Assembly (NCBI RefSeq): GCF_032362555.1
Contig: NC_083507.1
Coordinates: forward strand, 9,489,001-9,553,000
DNA from: Amyelois transitella
Lineage: Eukaryota > Arthropoda > Insecta > Lepidoptera > Pyralidae
Direction: 5' to 3'
Length of the DNA stretch: 64,000 bases
Made by a program: the position numbers and the translations under genes. Under the pieces are notes generated by a model. It worked only from the letters and a program-made list of their open reading frames with translations. It was not told the DNA's origin and searched no databases. This document shows, piece by piece, positions 10,601-20,321 of the stretch (the stretch's first letter is position 1; each line of letters starts with the position of its first letter).

Positions 10601-13600
10601 TTCCTTGCCAATGGTCTCAAGAGTGTTCAGGTTAGTTATGTTGTTCAATTTTAGTTATTTTCTGAAGTCAAATCTTAATATGTATCTAAGTATATTTATT
10701 TATTACCTAGGTACTTATGTAGGTAACAAAAATTGAGTTCAAACCATCTGAGTCATACCTATTAAGCACAAATTTCACTTTATTAAACTTTTGATTGTAA
10801 TTGAAATGGTTTATAAACCAGTTATGCTAATATGAAAGAATCAGAACAACATTGACTGTGTCAAGCTTAAGGCCTGTTGTTAAATTATGTCTTCTTGATT
10901 CATTTAACAGTTAACCGGCTTATTCACACCAGCACATTCATTCAAATTATCTTAAAATTATACTTGATAAAAGGAGGTTACCTACCACTCTCTCTTCCTT
11001 CTGGCGTTAAACCCAGTTACATCCTTACTTCTCCGAAAGGAGCCCAGGTGCGCCATTTGACCATAATCATAAAAAACGGTCGAATTGAGAACCTCCTCCT
11101 TTTTTGAAGTCGGTAAAAAAGGTAGGTAACCAGTATCAGTGTTATAGGTATACTAGATCATTTAAATTACAGCCAAGAATAAAAAATGCCAACGCCATCA
11201 AAATTTTTGGCATCGAGTGGTCCATATTGGTCCATTTCTGGAGAAATCTGTTCCATATTATTTTAAAATTGCGATGCCCAACAGGGTTCCAATTGTACCT
11301 ATTTATTAGCAGTAACTGTGATTTAATTGATGTAAGTACTTTATGATATGTAATAAAGATTTTGAATTGAATTGAATCTGCATTGAAAGTAGATAATTAA
11401 CTAAACTACCTTTTTTTTTCTAAAACAGGTGACATACATGCATTACGACACTATATTAGAGCACGCCTACCTTCCTCACTTGGAAGCGTCTGCCCTTCGA
11501 CTTCCTCTCGACAGCGATAGATACTATCTCCTAGTGGTTTTGCCATCCAGAGGCGGTGTGGCGGAGCTGGGGCGGCTTCTCTCCAGAATGGCCCGCGAGT
11601 CCGACCTCTCAGACGTCTATGAAGCCTTAAGGCCGAGACGAGTTCGTGCCATAGTCCCCAGCTTTACTGTTAAAGGGCATGTGACTCTTACCACGGATTT
11701 ACAAAAGGTAGGCTTAATCAGTTTCATAGCATTTCGCAAGTTTAAAGTCATAATTAAACTTTACTCATCAAAGAAATATGAATATTTAACGAGATAAACA
11801 AATATGATTTTGAATCATATTAGTATTGCAATACTAATTAATTATTATAATGTATGTAACCAAACAAATTACAAATGTAAATGGGTTGGAAGGCCCACAG
11901 CCCACACTTTATTTAACAGTCTATCAGAAGAATGTTAGGTACCCACTGATGTTATGTACCCATTCAAAGAGCACAACACAATTCATTCATTAATTCATAT
12001 AATCACGCATTATCCCTTGCGGGGTAGACAGAGCCAGCAGTCTTGGGAGACTGACAGGCCACGTTCAGCTGTTAGGCTTAATGATAGAATTGAGATCCAA
12101 GCTAGCCCATTGCCTAAAAGAAGAATCCCAAGTTTATTAGCTTATCGACCGTTAAGTGACCGTTTTTGTGTGGATGAATAGATCAGTCTCAAATGAAAAT
12201 CGAAAATCAAAACAGCTGTAGAAATATTTCCCGGAGGGGTAGGCAGAGACTACATATTTCCATTTGCGTCTTCCTCCACATTCATGCAAGGTTATCGGTT
12301 TCGGGTTCACTTGACCTGACCTTTTGGCAGAAAGTACCTTTATGATTTACAGTAATAAGCAACGTAATTCATTCCCTCAATCCTTCAGCTGGGCATTCGA
12401 GATGTGTTCGAGCCTCGCCAACGAGACTTCACTCCAATGACCCACCAGGCGGGAGTTTACGTGCGGAGTATAGAGCAAGCAGTCTCCGTCGCCATCCGCA
12501 AGTATAGGCCGGACGACCAGAAGAAAAACCGTAAGTCATATGTTCTCGAATACTTAGCATGAATATGAAGGAATAAAATAGTTAATGTATAGGTTCTACA
12601 CATTATTCTCATGGATATTGCAAGAGGGGACGTCTGAGGCTTGGGGAACCTAATTAGAGTGAACACCTAATGAGTAATGATCTAAGCTTGCTTGGTTTCC
12701 TATATTGGGTCTGTATTCTGAATCATATTAGAGAATATATAATTTACTAAACGAATATAAATAAACCTTTGCGGCAGCTTTAATCAAACTAGGTATACCT
12801 ATAATTATGTTAAAGCTGTAACTGTTAGGTACTCTCTATTGGTTGTGCGTTGTAGGTATACCTGATTGCTTTGGTATCAGATCTAGTTGGTGACAATGCA
12901 GACTCGTATGGGATAGGCAAATTTTTCTGGGCTAACTACTATTATTGTTGGCACGATATTTCTTAAGCGTACAACTTCAACATACTTAGTTAATCCCAAA
13001 TAGTTTGCCAGGTATGACTTATGAAGGCGATATAGGATCACATCACGCGATATTAAACACAAGATGTAAGTTGCCAAAAATGAGATAATATAACATGTCC
13101 ATTGTTCACGAAGCGGTTTTTAACCGAGGCGACGGTGCTTGGGCCCTCGGTTCCGGTGTGATCCACTTAATTACATGGTTGTGGGCTGCCCATACACCGA
13201 AAGGTCAGCGTCTGCGGATGACCGACGCTTTCGATTGATTCAGATATTGCATTTATTGTAAGCATAAGTAAAACTAATGTCACTTTTGAACATGAAAATC
13301 GAGCTTTTGAGCTTATTACTTAGGGAAAAGTAGGATACCTAATTGCATTAATCTTTACAAAGTTCGAGGAAATCACATATTCGATGGTGTGGTATGTGCT
13401 CGTCACGGGCTGTCGCCCGCTCCGCCGGAAAATCCTTGAGTAACATTGACGCGCTCCGAAAATTTACAAAATTGATTTTCCACAATTAATTCAATTGAAC
13501 ACCGTGAAGGACGCACCACATAGGTAATCAACATCTCGATGTCGGAAATGCGTTATAATTTGATGCAGTAATCCAGTTGCAAACTTTATAGCTCCCTGTG

Positions 13601-15461
13601 TCTCCACAATGCACATTCTCGGATGGTAATTAGCCGCGAAGACAGACAAAAATGTTTTGTCCTTGTTTTCCAGTGGCAGGATTGAGATAATTGTTACCAA
13701 AAGAGTGTGTAAAACAGAGGTGCTAAGTGGCGAGTGCGCGCCGAGCGGCTATTGTCTCGCAGGGTGGCGCAACGCGGCGACACGCGCATTTGCGTCCATT
13801 GATTCGAATTTGCTCTCCTCTCGCTAACAAAATAAGGAAAGCAGAGAATGGACAGCAATGATTAATTCATATCCACTTATTATCTAATACAAACCATGTA
13901 TGATGTACTTACATGAAAAGACAAGAGGTAGGGTAGGTACTATTACGGATAATCTATAAATTTTGTAAAGGCTTTCTCAGTGGCTGGTCTAAAAATTTAA
14001 CAATCTATAAAGCAAAGAGAGAGATACAATAGCGAATGAAACATTTGAACAGAAACACAAAGCCGTTGCCGTCCTACATATTCTTTCTTCATTGTTCTCT
14101 TGTTGTTGTTTTAGAGCGAGAGCGTAAAATCTATGAGTGATCTAAGGTTACAACCTCAGAATCATTCTCGTACATACATAAAATCACGCCTCTCTCACGG
14201 AGGAGTAGGCAGAGACATCTTTCCTTTTGCCACGATCTCTGCATTCTTCTTTCGCTTCATCCACATTCAAAGTCTCTTCATGCAAGCTCGTCGGTTTCGG
14301 GTACTATTGAGCAGAGCATACATAATATCCATGTCCCATGATTTATGTTAATAAGTTCCCTCACTGTACATTTAAAATGTTGTGCATGCGCAGCACATAG
14401 GACTATTAGGGAAATCGCCCCTACGTATCGACATCCGCGACCTAAATGCCTAATCGCGAGATCAAATGATGATTCGCTTAGTCTTTTTCAATTTCACAAA
14501 TGAGTATAACTGGATAAATTACCGAATGATTGTTTCCTGTGCTATGTACATACAGTGGTTAGTCGGTTATTTTTAAAAGCGATTATGATAAACATCAAGC
14601 TCATTCAAAACTCAAGGCCGTTTTGTGAAATGGAGACATCACTTATCATAAAAGTTTGATTAAATGTTAATACAGGCGCATCGTTCCAACCAATCGGAAT
14701 ATTGGTTATCATAACCTGTGTGATTTTTCCAGTATACCTACATAAACGCTATGCTCAGTAAATTCATACAATAGTGAAATAAAATAACTAAAATTAATAG
14801 ATGCAATTCTTTTCTTACAATACCCATAGGTACACATATATGTCCATGAGCGTTTTCAATCATCGAGTTTAGTAAACGAGAGCCATCAGATTTTCCCGTT
14901 TAGGTGACTATATGTATATTGTCCCGTGTACCTGGCCCTTGATGATAGACTCAATCTTTTGATGTCCAGGATCAACTAAGACCTCTCCAGAAAAGTAAGG
15001 ATGTTACCGGGATAAACGTTGTAGGTACCTGTATCAAATAGCAGGTACCCATCACCGTTAATCTTCCTACAATTGAATGTAGAAAACTTATCAAATCTAT
15101 TTTTTTTCTTTGCCCACAAAACATATACACATATAAAAAAAAACCGGGATAAACGCCAGGAGAAAGAAGTGGAAAGGTTACCTTACACTCCTCTGGTGTC
15201 TCCAAACACCCCATATACTAAAGTTATAGCACAGAATATTCAGATAACCGTGATACATAATTTAACGTGTCGAAGATCTATATAAGAGCATCAAGTAATA
15301 TCGTTCACCTCCCATTTATTTCGGCAGGGTACGTGAACAACCGGCAGCCGGTCCGGTTCCTGGCGACGTACCCGTTCCTGTACTTCGTGATGGACAGCAG
15401 CATCCACGTGGCACTGATGGCCGGCAAGATGGTGGACCCGCTCAATAACAGAATATTATAG
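7633..15461 (+). CDS. Secreted mucin-like serpin, probably non-inhibitory (627 aa, five exons)
   Basis: CDS is join(7633..8007, 9677..10630, 11429..11707, 12389..12530, 15328..15461), 1884 nt ending in TAG. All borders are AG/GT and phases match. The ATG at 7633 is followed by a signal peptide (hydrophobic LFPHLLCLCAHIAIA, residues 13-27). Residues 28-170 hold the N-terminal serpin helices (NIAFSPYGLMGILVALFEG). Residues about 171-388 are a Thr/Ser-rich mucin-like block with NST and NET N-glycosylation sites. A furin-type site RRKR sits at residues 392-395. The serpin body resumes in exons 3-5 (YYLLVVLPS; RFLATYPFLYFV, the serpin C-terminal signature). The usual helix F/strand 3A stretch (the NxxYFKGxW region) is not evident. 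The hinge before the reactive loop (RSIEQAVSVAI) lacks the EEGTEAAAAT pattern, so protease inhibition is unlikely. Drosophila Spn100A is another over-long serpin, but orthology is untested. Confidence 0.92.
8008..9676 (+). other. Serpin intron 1, with decayed repeat fragments
   Basis: It contains fragments of family S3 at about 8163-8215 (CTGGATGTCGTGAAAGACGAC) and 9238-9300 (CCCATGGATGTC). A family S2 fragment lies at about 8320-8480 (GATTGGTGAGTCAGGTTT, TGACCTCTGCAACTTTTGCA). The rest is AT-rich. The 84-codon minus-strand frame at 9251-8997 shows no recognisable family. Confidence 0.55.
10631..11428 (+). other. Serpin intron 2, nothing recognised
   Basis: AT-rich intron between the GTTAGT donor and the polypyrimidine acceptor (TTTTTTTTTCTAAAACAG). 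It contains a GGAGGTTACC/GGTAGGTAACC pair near 10975 and 11120 and no coding exon. Short open frames here are not supported by splice sites. Confidence 0.5.
11990..12165 (-). repeat. Dispersed repeat family S3, partial copy in serpin intron 3
   Basis: It reads TTATCCCTTGCGGGGTAGAC, then TGATAGAATTGAGATCC and GCCTAAAAGAAGAATCCC. It matches the reverse complement of the copies in the mago intron. Confidence 0.8.
12228..12338 (-). repeat. LINE-like element tail (family L1t) in serpin intron 3
   Basis: The reverse complement encodes fragments of the peptide MNVDE..., followed by a CCTACCCCTCCGGGAAA block. The same block occurs at 14171, 20658, 30411 and 43329. I read it as the 3' end of a non-LTR retrotransposon reading frame. 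Confidence 0.6.
12531..15327 (+). other. Serpin intron 4 (2.8 kb), with GC-richer islands and repeats
   Basis: It holds a LINE-like tail at 14171-14312. A composite decayed repeat lies at 14930-15210, with ACCGGGATAAACG occurring twice. Two GC-richer patches lie at 13090-13250 and 13700-13810. No exon with matching phase (needs phase 1 on both sides) is seen, and the serpin frame closes perfectly without one. Confidence 0.5.
14171..14312 (-). repeat. LINE-like element tail (family L1t)
   Basis: It reads TACATAAAATCACGCCTCTC, AGGAGTAGGCAGAGAC, CTTCATCCACATTC and GCAAGCTCGTCGGTTTCGGG. The complementary strand gives RNRRACMK followed by an MNVDE motif, the same peptide as at 20658 and 30600 on the plus strand. 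It is a truncated insertion in a serpin intron. Confidence 0.7.
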
Positions 15462-16132
15462 TTGTACATTATGTTCGTTTCGTTTTATTTTAAATGCTCC
15501 TTCGCCCTCGCCACTATCTGCTTACATGAATTTTCATTTATTCGAATACTAGAGTACGCCCGCGGATCCACTCGCGTATTACACCGAATCCATTTCAGTG
15601 CCAGAGGTAATTTTGGAAAACCCTTCCTTTGTGCACAAAAGCGGTTTGGGCTGTATATTGACGTCAGTCAATACCCTCTTTAACAGACTTAAAAAAAGTG
15701 GTTTTCAATTCGGCCAGAATTTTATATATTTTGACGTCTTGTGATCACATACATAAAAAATAGGAACACGGGAAATTCTAATTTCGATTTTCCAATGGCG
15801 TAGGCTATTTATGGATTTCTACTACTTGCAACATACATTGTGTAGCGTAGGATAACAGGGTTAGGTACTAAGTATGTCGTCACCATTATGTGTGTACCTA
15901 TTAGATTGTTAAAACACAGATATAAAGTCTTTATACCCCCCACGGAGTAAACATGGCCACCAGTCTCGAAGGCCATTTTCAACTGCATGGCCTAAAAATG
16001 GTACAAGGGCTGTCTTATCTTTTCTCTTACTCTTAGGTCATACACCTGCCTTGTCAAGGTTTTATCACTAGTGTTATTATCTATCTTCGAGACTAGCACA
16101 AACGACCACGACTAAGCAGCGTATGCCAAATA
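15462..16132. other. Serpin 3' flank, convergent with RpS8
   Basis: It follows the serpin stop codon and should contain its 3' UTR. No AATAAA lies close to the stop. A TGACGTCA palindrome (CRE-like) is at 15659-15668. A decayed family S3 piece lies at about 15930-16030 (GGAGTAAACATGGCC, ATGGCCTAAAAATGG). No gene is seen. Confidence 0.45.
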
Positions 16133-16368
16133 TCCTACTAATATTATAAATGCGAGTTAGTATGTCAGGATGTCGTATGGATGTTTGTTACTCTTTCACG
16201 CAAAAACTACTGAACCGATTACGATGAAATTTGGTATGTAGGTAGGTGGGTAGCTGAAGACCCAGAATAACATATAGGCTACTTTTTACCCAAGAGTTCC
16301 CGCGGGATTGATTGTTACGTTATGATTGGGTTTCCACGTGGACGAAGTCGCGGGCGGCCTCTAGCTAG
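16133..16368 (+). mobile_element. Short non-autonomous Helitron-type element
   Basis: It starts TCCTACTAATATTATAAATG directly after an A and ends GGGCGGCCTCTAGCTAG directly before a T. These are the A/T insertion site and the TC...CTAG ends of Helitrons. The body contains TTACTCTTTCACGCAAAAAC, GCTGAAGACCCAGAATAACA and GACGAAGTCGCGGGC, matching the copy at 22626-22835. At 236 bases it has no coding capacity. It lies between the 3' ends of the serpin and RpS8 genes. Confidence 0.8.
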
Positions 16369-16423
16369 TATATAAATATACCTCTAGATGCATGTTTTCC
16401 TTGTGGACTAACTGATATGCACA

Positions 16424-16530
16424 AGTTGTGCCATTCTGACGTGTATGTGTTCCTAATTGCACAACTAAACACTACTACAGTTGCAAATAGAGTTGTGCCA
16501 TTACAGATGAGTGTTCCTAATGGGACAACT
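16424..16530. repeat. Two tandem imperfect hairpins of the same sequence
   Basis: Each unit is an inverted repeat with 12-base arms. Unit 1 has AGTTGTGCCATT at 16424 and AATTGCACAACT at 16455; unit 2 has AGTTGTGCCATT at 16491 and AATGGGACAACT at 16519. Each arm pair has one mismatch. The units start 67 bases apart and also share GTGTTCCTAAT inside the loop. They lie just 3' of the RpS8 poly(A) signal. Confidence 0.7.
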
Positions 16531-16728
16531 AAGAAAAAAGTATGATTTGTGATGGCAATACATTAGTTTCCTCAACTAGCCTGTGGGGTTTAATGGAATT
16601 GAGCCACTTGCAAACACTACTAGTCGAGTGGCCTGACACACTCTACTAGTCTCACAGACCACTAAAAATTTCAACATAGGAATAGGAATTCTATCTATGA
16701 AAAATGAAAGAGGTTATGAGTTTTTATG

Positions 16729-16734
16729 TTTATT
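16729..16734 (-). terminator. RpS8 poly(A) signal AATAAA
   Basis: TTTATT on the plus strand reads AATAAA on the minus strand, 13 bases after the RpS8 stop codon. A 3' UTR this short is normal for insect ribosomal protein genes. Confidence 0.8.
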
Positions 16735-16746
16735 TTACATTACACT

Positions 16747-19072
16747 TTACTTCGCCCTCTTGGATTTGATCTTTCTCAGGTAGAACTCTAGTTCCTTACC
16801 CTCGAGCACATACCCATCAGAACGGCCACACTGGCCAGGCCGACTGGATACGCACGCTGAAATTAAAAAATATGTGTAAAATTTCTGAATAATACAGAAA
16901 ACATGTCTTATAATTTAATGTAACTGTAAATCAGAGTAACTATGACAGTGAATCATTCAACTGCTAGATTGTTCCCAAAACGGTTCCAATCCGTTAGTGC
17001 AGCCTCAAAACTTCTCGATTTCATCATTTCATTAGAGGTAATTTTTGCTGTATCTTACCGAATTATAGTTCTGACTTTTAATGAGCAGGGGATAAAAGTT
17101 GTTTAAGAGATTGAACTGGCATTCACAACTAGGAACACTTCCATATAAAGCACCTTTATAATATCTTAATTTGTTTGAGACCTATATTACAATTGTAATT
17201 GTGGGCAACTCTTTACCTTCAGCTAATTGTAATATGTGTTTCAGTATCCTTTTACCAAGAACATGCATCATTAGTATCTTAGGTTTTAAAAACAGAATAA
17301 AATGAACACCCAAGAAAGTTCCCAAATAAAAACCACATTTTTTTTTTTTTTTTAAAGGTAATAATGAAACTTTTCATTCCAGAATCAGGCACACACTTAG
17401 CTAGTTTTGAAAATTCAATGGAAAACTATATTCTGACAACAAAATTTAACTTACCTAATAAACGACCAGTGTGGAATTGTTCTTCAAGAGCAGCTTCAAC
17501 TTTGGATAGGCGCTGCCTTGATACATATTTCTTAGCGGTCTTCTTGCTGCGTTTCTTGTTGATAATGGCATCTTCTGCCTCAGTCTAAAAAAGAAAATAT
17601 CACATCATAAACAAGATAAAACATCATATTAAGAATATAAAAAATATATATATTCAGTTCTAGCAAAATAATCATTTATATATGTAATTGAAATTCATAT
17701 GACACGCAAAAAGTATCATCATTTTATTGTTCAGTGAAAAAATAATAGAACAAAGGGTTTAATGCAACAAAATGTCCATTACATGTTAAATTAAAACTAA
17801 GTTTGTTTAATTTCAACAAAATATTTGACAGTTACAAATTTTTATCCATATTACTAGAATTTTAATTGAAAATTTAATTTTGTGCATACAGATGAATTTT
17901 TAGTTTTGGCAGGAGTGTAAATATTATTAAAAGAAATATGTTACACAACTCACCAATTTAGCTCCCTTCTTCCTTCCGAGTGGCAGCAGATAGTGAGACT
18001 CATACCACTGTCTGAAAGGGGTGGCGTCAACAACAACAATGGCGTTCTTCACCAGGGTCTTGGTACGCACCAACTCATTGTTGGACGCATTATATACCAC
18101 ATCAATGATACGGGTCTTGCGAGTTGCACCTTAGGAATAATTTTATACTGTGAATACTTTAGGAAGAGTAGTTATCAAATGAACATTGTCTTTTCCATCA
18201 ACTGATCAAAGCATAAACAAAGAAAGTTTATTACCTGTTTTATTCTTTATATTCATTGTTTTAAGATTATAACAGAAGTGATATATCTATTAACACACGT
18301 CATTGAATTAATGTTTGTGGAAGACATTTTTTTGAAATGACCATGGGTGGCAAAGCTCCTGACAAAGTGCTTGTTTTCCAAAGTGAATAAATGTAATTGG
18401 ATGAGAATACTTATAGATATACAGAATAACTTACAGAATATTTAAACTTTTTTCACTTACATTCTGAACCCCAAGAAAAATTTCCAGTGTCCAGGCGCAG
18501 CGCGCGGTACTTAATGTTGCCACCGCGGGAGCGTACTAAATGAATACGCTGGGAACCAAGCTGGAAAAACAAAGAGAAACAATCACAATCAAATACACCT
18601 ACTTATAACCTACAAACTATTTGAACGCAATGTTTGCAATTGGTTAAAACCACCGATTTAATACAAACATTACGTTACTGGCAATTTTATCAAGAGTTAT
18701 TGACATTTTGATCATGATTTAAACTAATGAAATAAATATTTAAGGTTAGGACTGCTTACCTTCGTGTTGGCAGCCGGGCGACCTAACTCATACTTCCTCT
18801 TCTTACGGATGGGAGCGCGTTTGCCTCCCGTAGCCCTCCGCTTATGCCAATGATCACGGCTGATACCTGTACATCACAAGTCACAACATCACTTAAGAAC
18901 AAAAGAAAATGCATTTTTCACCACAATCACTTTATCACTATCTACAAAAATAATAGATATCCTTAGTGGATTAACATAATAATTAAACATTACACTACTT
19001 CAATTCAAGTTTAAATTGTAATACAACCTGATGAACACAGATTTTAAAATTTATTAAATCATACTCACCCAT
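16747..19072 (-). CDS. RpS8: 40S ribosomal protein S8 (eS8), complete, 208 aa
   Basis: Six coding exons on the minus strand: complement(join(16747..16856, 17455..17584, 17954..18129, 18461..18560, 18760..18866, 19069..19072)). The total is 627 nt, or 208 aa plus TAA, the usual length of animal RpS8. The first coding exon holds only ATG and one base. The protein begins [20 protein letters not shown] and ends [11 protein letters not shown]. It keeps the family blocks [42 protein letters not shown] and KKAKK-type basic tails. It is a structural protein of the small ribosomal subunit. Its neighbours are the serpin (tail to tail) and mago (head to head, 1.2 kb apart). A 5'TOP tract and close poly(A) signal are listed separately. 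I looked for C/D-box snoRNAs in the introns, since RpS8 introns host them in vertebrates, and saw none with both boxes. Confidence 0.98.
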
Positions 19073-19085
19073 CTTTAGGCTAAGC

Positions 19086-19099
19086 TGAAAGAGAAAAGG
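19086..19099 (-). promoter_or_regulatory. 5'TOP pyrimidine tract / likely RpS8 transcription start
   Basis: On the minus strand CCTTTTCTCTTTCA lies 14 bases upstream of the RpS8 ATG. A run of pyrimidines starting with C at the cap is the mark of ribosomal protein mRNAs and makes their translation respond to growth signalling. The exact start base is inferred. Confidence 0.65.
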
Positions 19100-19398
19100 T
19101 ACTTGACAGACAGAAGGCAAGACATTTGTGAAATTTTGACAGTAAGTTTGACAAGTAACTTAAAGAAGTGTTGCCAACTGCCGCCGAGGGGAATTTGCCA
19201 GATTGCCAAAAAACACAATAGGCATGAGGACTATTTTTGTTTTGGTGTTTATAAATTTTGTTTCACAACAACTAAAATATTGGTGAATTAATCGCATCAA
19301 TAAACAAATAAATACACCTCTTAAAATATTGGGCAAGGAATTCTTATATAACAAAATAAAGTCTTCATTTCAAATAGACGACTTCATTTCAAAGTGAC

Positions 19399-19649
19399 GG
19401 CCTCTGTGGCGCAGCAGTAGTACGCTTGTCTGTGACACCGGAGGTCCCAGGTTCGAATCCTGGCCAGGGCATGATGAGAAAAGAACTTTTTCTGATTGGC
19501 CTGGGTCTTGGATGTTTATCTATATAAGTATTTATTATAAAATATAGTATCGTTGAGTTAGTATCTCGTAACACAAGTCTCGAACTTACTTCGAGGCTAA
19601 CTCAATCAGAGTAATTTGTCCCGTATATATTTATTTATTTATTTAAATA
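19399..19649 (+). repeat. Full-length tRNA-derived SINE (family S1)
   Basis: The head is tRNA-like: TGGCGCAGCAGTAG resembles an A box, and AGGTTCGAATCCTGG is a B box. The body follows (TTCTGATTGGCCTGGGTCTT, ATAGTATCGTTGAGTTAGTA) and ends in a (TTTA)n tail. The same element is complete in reverse orientation at 40389-40635. The sequence CTTCATTTCAAA occurs twice just upstream and may include a target-site duplication. It sits between the divergent RpS8 and mago promoters. Confidence 0.9.
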
Positions 19650-20321
19650 AAAAGGACAAATAACAAGTATAATATGGGCAAGAAACAAAGAAGTCACTTA
19701 CAGAAACAAAGCGAAGCCGTGTGCAACAGTTAATGGCTATGTAAAATAAGCATAGGGATTGTGTATAATTCTATTTTATGTTTGGATAATTGTAGTTTTT
19801 CGAAAGGATATTCAAAAGGCGAATAAGACTAAGACGGAGCTGCGTTACTTACAGATACTTTTCTTGCCGTGTACCCTACTAGGCAAGAAATGTTTTTATA
19901 ATATTTATCAAACAACATGGGTACGTTTCTAATTGGCCTAACTTTGTGAATTAAGCGACAAAAATGTAGTATTTATAAACTCTTTTGAAATGTCCAAACC
20001 ATTAATGATATTGTAATCCATGGTATAATCTTCGCGATGGGAACTAAATTGAGACGCCCCATCCATTTAATATGTTAAAAAGTTCTGCAGGATCTAGTAA
20101 ATTTGACTAATGAAATATCTTGAACTGTCAATGTCAGAAAAAAGCAAGCGGGCAATTCTGTGCAGTCAATGTGGTCCTCCTAGCATAAATCTCTGTTTAG
20201 TTTGTGGTGTTTCTATCGCTTGGGTAGGTTAGCGGTATTTTTATTTTTAATGGTGTTATATTGCAGTGATATTAAAAGTAATATTTTTACTATTTAAGTG
20301 GATAAAAGACTGTAACACAAA
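19650..20321 (+). other. mago 5' flank and promoter region
   Basis: Unique AT-rich sequence after the SINE. A moderately GC-rich patch at about 20150-20240 (GGTCCTCCTAGCATAAATC, TCTATCGCTTGGGTAGG) precedes an AT-rich leader and the mago ATG, and is the likely core promoter and 5' UTR. No TATA box is clear. Confidence 0.45.

Noticed and set aside
18130-18460. snoRNA gene in an RpS8 intron
   Set aside because: A C-box-like TTGATGG occurs on the minus strand but no matching D box (CTGA) at the right distance; other introns also lack both boxes.
19399-19473. tRNA-like sequence with A and B boxes (also 40561-40635)
   Set aside because: It is followed by the same 170-base SINE body in both places, and the anticodon stem does not pair well. 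It is a SINE head, not a working tRNA gene.
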